DNA of 43,628 nt, from positions 616,990 to 660,617 of the forward strand of contig CAMPET010000007.1 in NCBI GenBank assembly GCA_946803715.1, in the 5' to 3' direction. Position 1 is the stretch's first letter. Each line of letters starts with the position of its first letter. Both the position numbers and the translations under genes were made by a program. Source of the DNA: Beroe ovata. Its lineage: Eukaryota; Ctenophora; Nuda; Beroida; Beroidae. Below, piece after piece: positions 38,640-43,628 of the stretch. The notes under the pieces were generated by a model that ran no database searches, was not told where the DNA came from, and saw only the letters and a program-made list of their open reading frames with translations.

Positions 38640-38675
38640 ATGATCCTCGCCATGATCCTCGCCATGATCCTCGTT
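38640..38675 (+). repeat. ATGATCCTCGCC short tandem repeat
   Basis: Three units of a 12-bp repeat. Confidence 0.7.
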
Positions 38676-38829
38676 TCTCTTTCAGAATTTCACCTGCTAC
38701 TGCATGTGTTTATCATCTATCTTCAACTAATGAGTGCCTCAGGTTTGTTAACACGATGTCAATCAGACAAACATAATCCTTACCACTTTTTGCTGCGATG
38801 GTGTGAAAATCGAGGGTTGCCGTTAAGTT

Positions 38830-39970
38830 AACATCGGTAAACCTTCTATCTAACAAACTTTAGAAATATTGATTCAATTTGTGCTTTGCAGAGAAATGCA
38901 CAAATTGCATAGTACTGCATAGTATTAATTCAGTTACTTATTATTACTTTCATTATTATTATTGTAGTAGTTAGTACTACTCAGATGGCCTCAGACTTAA
39001 ATCACAATCTCAATCGGACAAAAAATTTTCTAACCAATTTTTCCTGGGCTCCCGAAATTTCTCCCTGGGAGCTCCTGAAAATATCGAGTGTAGGAAGGTA
39101 GTGTATACTGAAATTAAACACGCACACCAACAGTTTACGTATGTTGTTACACACGCGTATCAATATAACATAACAAATACACACAGGACACACAGTCACA
39201 TATTTGCTTGGTTGTACACGCGCTATCACTGGGTTGGCGGCGGGCATATCTATAAATAGAAGTAATTAGCCCGTCGCCAAATTAATATTTCGTAGACGGA
39301 ACGCGCGATACACTGTTATATGCGCACCGCCATATGCACGCCGTGATCCAAAAGATCCACGTTAATTCAGCAGTAATCCAGTGCTGAAAAGTTGTTCTAT
39401 CTTAATCTAGTGATCTGTGGGCCGGATAGCAATTTCTCACCGCGCATTCGCCAATTTCAATACGGAACGCCGCGCATCTCGCGAGGGGTTACTGTTGTTA
39501 TAATTGCCAGATAATGACTTAGAAAGTGACGGAAGGCGCGAAATTTGACGTAAACGCGTTTTAGGAAGTAGATACGCTGCTACTAACTTTTTGCGCTGAC
39601 TATAATAGGGAGCAAAAATTTGCTCCCGGATATTTTCGCGGGAATCGTAATACCCGGGACCCGAACCACGGAGACGCGCAGCGCGCGCGGAGTATTTGGG
39701 TTACGCAGCGCGGGAACACCGACTCGGTGAGCTTGATGCGCGAAAAGCTGCGGCGCTTGCCAGACCCTACTATATGTTTTTACGGATTCGCCGAATTTCG
39801 ACTATCAATAACACCGCTTCTATTCATACAATTGTTATGAAACTTTGTATTCCGTCTATTTATATCATAGAGAGGTAGCAACCAAAATTTCAAGTCAATC
39901 GAATGAAAAATGACGAAGTTATAGGAACTTGAAATCGCCAAAATCGAGGGTGTTCTTGTTAAAAAGGGTT
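38830..39970. other. Non-coding sequence with palindromes, no gene recognised
   Basis: Contains the perfect palindrome GGGAGCAAAAATTTGCTCCC (39608-39627), GC-rich GCGCAGCGCGCGCG patches at 39670-39710, and nothing with coding support. Confidence 0.5.
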
Positions 39971-39984
39971 ACGCTTATATATAT

Positions 39985-40078
39985 AAAGTCATAGATGCAG
40001 TCATAGATGCAGTCATAGATCAAGATGCAGTCATAGATACAGTCATAGATGCAGTCATAGATGCAGATAGGGAGAGAG
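39985..40078. repeat. 12-bp tandem repeat TCATAGATGCAG
   Basis: About seven units of TCATAGATGCAG with one 6-bp insertion. Because 12 is a multiple of three the frame stays open, giving a Tyr-Asp-Cys-Ile repeat on the minus strand; there is no sign that this is a gene. Confidence 0.85.
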
Positions 40079-40966
40079 AACACTTTTACATCAAAAGTGA
40101 CCCCTTTTTGAACGTCTACAACTTTTGAACCATAATAGATATACTTACGTTCGACCACACGTAAGATAGAGGCAAGATAGGGCTTTTCATAACTGGGTAC
40201 TACGTTTATCTTGAAATGGTCCTATGACGTCATAATGACGTCACAAAATAGCAAATTACAAAAAGAACTTTCTAGGAAATAAGCGTTTTTGAGACATGAA
40301 GCTTACGAGATAGCGAAAAACAGACGGCATATTAATGGAAGGAAATTTAATGTACTTTCCAGCCATATGGTCAAAGTTGATCTAACTCGTTAGCATCATT
40401 GAGATAATTGAGGTTAATTGGGGTACACTCACGCAAAAATTAAGTAGAAAATATGCAAATTTCAAATTACTAATGTGAGAGAACAGGAATGTTTCAAGAC
40501 ACCATCTTTGGATATGAAGTCGGTTATAGTGCTGTTCTCCGATATAATCGGTTTGCGGCACGATTCACTGATTCTAAGATGTAATTATGACGTCATAATT
40601 GGTACTGGGTAAGGCCATTTTGGGCGATACTGATTTTATGGACTTAGAAGAAATTTGGTCGGACAAAAACAAGCTACCTGATCTGAACTGATAATCATTT
40701 GTTTCATTTGACGATACAACACCAATAACGCTGAAAATCAAATCAGTAAATTACCTAATTAGCCTAATTAAGGTTGATATCTCGTGATTGAAAGCAGGTA
40801 GGCAGGTTTTTTCAACGTGGTATGATACCTTAATGTTAATAAGTTTAATTCAATATAATAGCTCATTTAAGCCTCAATTAGCTAATTGGATAATTGACCA
40901 ATTAGTAAAATTTCACTAGCAAAATCTTGATATTGCAAGTTGAACGAATCCTATTGAAAAATAGTG

Positions 40967-41238
40967 ATATTTTTCCCAAAACCAAATGAGATTTGGTTGT
41001 TGTAGTCCGCAGCATCTGTGCGTTCTTTATTCTAAAGTCTGTGATATGAAAAAGAACGCGGCATACACGTCAGACTGCCGCCACCTCACTAGTAAAAGCT
41101 ACAGCGTTTCTACACGTGAGATGACGGCAGTCTGACGTGTATGCCGCGTTCTTTTTCATATCACAGACTTTAGAATAAAGAACGCACAGATGCTGCGGAC
41201 TACAACAACCAAATCTCATTTGGTTTTGGGAAAAATAT
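40967..41238. repeat. Near-perfect long hairpin with 114-bp arms
   Basis: Left arm 40967-41080 and right arm 41124-41238 are reverse complements with virtually no mismatches (for example AAATGAGATTTGGTTGTTGT and GAACGCGGCATACACGTCAG). A 43-base, partly palindromic centre includes TCTACACGTGAG. A young fold-back element or an assembly palindrome are both possible. Confidence 0.85.
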
Positions 41239-41244
41239 GTATAT

Positions 41245-41350
41245 ATTTTTTGATAAAGTACATATGTTTTTGAAAAGTAATATATATTTTTTACAAAAGC
41301 ATATATATTTTTCAAAAGCATATATATTTTTCAAAAGCATATATATGTTC
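41245..41350. repeat. AT-rich 19-bp tandem repeat (ATATATATTTTTCAAAAGC)
   Basis: Three to four units directly to the right of the hairpin; it also contains related TTTTTGAAAAGTA variants. Confidence 0.8.
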
Positions 41351-41820
41351 GAGTTGAGGGACCTCCTCGTACACCGTAGCTTGCGTCTGAGAATAAGCTA
41401 GCGCCGCGCGCGCGAAACGAAATTCTCGACATGACAGGGTCTATCTATATCGATCGACAATGAAATTTCAGCGAGATTAGATGTTCATTCATGAAATTAG
41501 GATAGGTGGTGGAGAAATGGCCCTCACCCAATTAACTGCTGTGTTACTGAAGGTCCTGATAGTGAATCTGATTTTGTTCCTCTCAATCAACATTGCCGGA
41601 TGTTATCTGTTCGCTGTTTCTTGCGCACAGGCCGAAACTGTCAACATTGGCAATGCACTTCCAGCTGCAGAGAAATGAAATAAACACGAAAATAGTTATT
41701 GATCTTCGAAAATTTCCCACAGTTCATTATATTTAATGAGTCATGTCAGCTCGCTTATCAAATCTCTCTCTCTTGACAATAAGTATAACCATCAAATAAC
41801 AAGTAATGATTAACTTCACG
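41351..41820. other. Downstream flank of MMS19, no supported gene
   Basis: A 65-codon plus-strand frame (41481-41678) with one hydrophobic stretch is present, but it has no homology or promoter that I can see. Confidence 0.4.
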
Positions 41821-41830
41821 AACTTTAAGT

Positions 41831-41836
41831 TTTATT
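41831..41836 (-). terminator. Poly(A) signal of MMS19
   Basis: AATAAA on the minus strand, about 92 bases after the MMS19 stop codon. Confidence 0.6.
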
Positions 41837-41927
41837 CTTTGGGAAATTACGAAAATACTAAATGAATTATTTGGTAAATAACACAGTTCAGCCGGCAGCT
41901 GGCCCAGGGGCATGCCAACGACCATAT

Positions 41928-42376
41928 TCATATGTGTCGGCTCTCTAACATCAGCCAGTCTCTGGCAGCTTGCGCTGCAGCTTGCCGGACAAATCGCTTC
42001 CTATCGCCGAATGCAGTTCTCAGGCACTTCAACACAGATTCACGTTGTATGTGCGTGAAAGTGAGTGGTAATTGAACCGCGCACAGCGCAATAACATGTA
42101 TAGCTTCAACTCGAACACCAGGTTTACAACAGGGTTGAACATCCCTAGTTATTTCAAACAACTTTGCAAAGAGAGTGTCAGTGTGCTTGCATATCATCTC
42201 AGGGGAAGTTGATATGAGGTTGCTCATCAGATGGAGGGTGGTTGTGTTAGCGTGAGACGGCTTCAAATTGTGTAGCATGATAGGGTAAAGTGTGTCAATG
42301 TTTGCGGCGACTAGAGTCTCGGGGAGGGATTGAAGGATACTTCCTAACGCACAAACAAGGGACGTCATCACTGCAC
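41928..42376 (-). CDS. MMS19: MMS19, last exon (C-terminal HEAT repeats)
   Basis: MMS19 is a HEAT-repeat scaffold of the cytosolic iron-sulfur targeting complex (with CIAO1 and CIAO2B) that delivers clusters to DNA polymerases and helicases. The exon begins after CCCCACAG at 42377 and encodes about 149 residues to TGA at 41928-41930. The ends of HEAT helices are visible as LVAANIDTLYPIMLHNLK, MICKHTDTLFAKLFEIT, VRVEAIHVIALCAVQLP and the terminal CLRTAFGDRKRFVRQAAAQA plus DWLMLES, equivalent to the human C-terminal DDKKRLVRKEA block. Upstream open sequence (42377-42659) is translated low-complexity intron, not exon. Earlier exons lie beyond the right edge. Confidence 0.9.
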
Positions 42377-42419
42377 CTGTGGGGTGAGAATACTGATAGT
42401 GAAAATGACACTGTTGGAG

Positions 42420-42635
42420 AAGGGAGTGGAGGGAGAATGGGAGTCTAGATAGTGGGAGGGAGTGGGAGTGAAGGAGGTAGTGGAGGGAGTGGGAGTGTGG
42501 GAGTGGAGGAGGGAGCGGTAGGGAGTGGGAGTGAATAGTGGAGTGGCGAGAGGGAGTAGATAGTGGGAGGGAGTGGAAGAGTGGAGGAAGGAGTGGGGGA
42601 GGGAATGAGGGAGTGGGGGAGTGGGGGAGGAAAGG
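42420..42635 (+). repeat. Purine-rich GGGAGTG minisatellite in the MMS19 intron
   Basis: Irregular GGGAGTGG(A/G)G units run for about 215 bases on the plus strand. The strand asymmetry is almost complete (pyrimidine-rich on the coding strand), close to the last exon's acceptor. Confidence 0.85.
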
Positions 42636-42639
42636 AGAA

Positions 42640-43030
42640 AAGGTAGAAGCGACTTTCACAACTCATTTGTCACGTAGCAGTGTAGACGATAATCGCGAGA
42701 TTTTCGAAAGCTGCTAGAATACAAATTCTTAATAATCAGCTTTCAATTAGCATGAAAAGGTATATTTCTTTAGACGATGATATGGAAGCAATAATGACAA
42801 GAACTAGTTTTCGGGTTTCATGGTACTGATAGAACCTATCATCAAGGCTAACCATATAAATATACACGGTGAAATGATCAACTCTCCAATGCTTCTTCAT
42901 AAAAACATTGCATTACGTAATATTTGGCAAATAGGAAAACTCTATAATTAACGTTTTAACATAAACTTATTTGTGTGGCGGCATTTCGAAATGAGTTCGT
43001 TTCTAGTGTTTATTATTAGGAGGTTTTCCA
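42640..43030. other. MMS19 intron, nothing recognised
   Basis: AT-rich sequence between the purine-rich minisatellite and the Penelope-like fragment; no ORF or repeat structure supported. Confidence 0.5.
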
Positions 43031-43035
43031 GCTTT

Positions 43036-43628
43036 GACTTCAAGATAAGATGTTTTCTGTGAGACAGAGATCACAGTTGCCCCCACCGCATAATGCCGTC
43101 GCTTTCTTGGCTATTCTCCATTTTATGGAGAAGTATATTCCCTTGTTTTTCAGTTCCCAGCCTTTTTTGCTGAGTTCTGTGCTATTGGAGTAGCGTGCGT
43201 GGGTAAAGTCTGTCTTGTACTTGCTGTATCGTTTCTTGAAACTTCCCTCAGTTAGACCGATATAATGAGGTAATTTGTGCCGTGGTGAGCTTTGCTTCGT
43301 ACGCAAGAGAACTTTCAAGGCATTTTCCCTCAATTGGGCATTCCTCTTTGATTCTACAGTTACACTTTGGAGTCTCTATTGGTGGCACCTGCTCTGTTAT
43401 CCTACTTATCTAAAGTGAGTTGGACTTCTTGATAACAGCACTAATATTTGGTGCGCAGCTGTATGACAGTTTAACACTGTTCCTATTGAAAATCTTATGG
43501 TACTTATGTGTCTTGGGGAAGTTCTTGTCTATGAGGTTCAGGAACTTCTTCCCAAGATCTGTCTTTAGGTTCTTGTTATAAGGAGGGTTAAACCATGTGA
43601 TTTTTCTCCTCCTTTTTCTTCTTTTTGG
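43036..43628 (-). pseudogene. Penelope-like retroelement, 3' end with GIY-YIG endonuclease domain, decayed
   Basis: From the right edge the minus strand encodes a segment typical of the region after Penelope reverse transcriptase (RKITWFNPPYNKNLKTDLGK, HKIFNRNSVKLSYSC), ending in a premature stop near 43412. A Cys-containing link (CPIEGKC) follows in one frame. After a frameshift, the GIY-YIG endonuclease follows at 43040-43300 (YIGLTEGSFKKRYSKYK, STELSKKGWELKNKG, CGGGNCDLCLTE). GIY-YIG nucleases are the diagnostic C-terminal domain of endonuclease-bearing Penelope-like elements. The reverse transcriptase lies beyond the window. The stop and the frameshift show that this copy is dead. It sits in the MMS19 intron, same strand as the host gene. 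Confidence 0.88.

Noticed and set aside
39919-40158. Minus-strand frame with Tyr-Asp-Cys-Ile repeats as a repeat protein
   Set aside because: It is explained by a 12-bp DNA repeat that keeps any frame open; no start, splice or homology support.
41481-41678. 65-residue plus-strand ORF with a hydrophobic segment
   Set aside because: Short, no family match, no convincing promoter, and expected by chance in AT-rich DNA.
42377-42659. Pro/Ser/Leu/His-rich extension of the MMS19 exon
   Set aside because: It is translation of the GGGAGTG minisatellite upstream of a good acceptor (CCCCACAG), so it is intron.
1-43628. HYDIN, WD40 and homeobox genes as a functional cluster
   Set aside because: Nesting in introns explains the proximity; apart from shared location nothing in the sequence shows joint function.

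Overview
The window is animal nuclear DNA. It has spliced genes with short GT-AG introns, (CA)n/(GT)n microsatellites, LINE, Penelope-like and DNA-transposon remnants, and N-filled assembly gaps. HYDIN, an axonemal central-pair protein, implies an animal with motile cilia or flagella. The compact introns and the mixture of CR1-type LINEs, Penelope-like elements, DDE elements and tRNA-derived SINEs suggest an invertebrate, plausibly a marine one such as a sponge or cnidarian. I cannot name the species.

Positions 1-23667, minus strand, hold about 51 exons of one HYDIN orthologue. They run from the initiator ATG at 23667 to an exon ending at 77, and the gene leaves the window on the left. About 12.6 kb of coding sequence (roughly 4,200 residues) can be threaded with consistent splice phases, including the central adenylate-kinase-like domain with an intact Walker A loop. 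By comparison with vertebrate HYDIN, about 1,000 C-terminal residues lie outside the window. Two independent plus-strand genes sit inside HYDIN introns: a three-exon WD40-repeat gene (5417-7105) and a single-exon homeobox gene (9811-10335) with its own CCAAT/TATA promoter and poly(A) signal. One HYDIN exon is present twice in tandem around a single N at 11092, probably an assembly or haplotype artefact.

Positions 23668-41880 are repeat-dominated and separate HYDIN from the next gene. They contain a GC-rich inverted repeat, a DNA-element candidate with diverged terminal inverted repeats enclosing a 50-bp tandem array, a CR1-clade LINE (PHD-finger ORF1 and endonuclease/RT ORF2, interrupted by a 968-base gap), several tRNA-derived SINE-like pieces, a fold-back element built from TGGACA-type repeats, a DDE-transposase element with inverted ends of about 145 bp, and a near-perfect 114-bp-arm hairpin.

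Positions 41928-42376, minus strand, are the last exon of MMS19, a cytosolic iron-sulfur targeting factor. Its upstream intron fills the rest of the window and carries a purine-rich repeat and a decayed Penelope-like retroelement with a GIY-YIG endonuclease domain. HYDIN and MMS19 share a strand but have no evident functional link.
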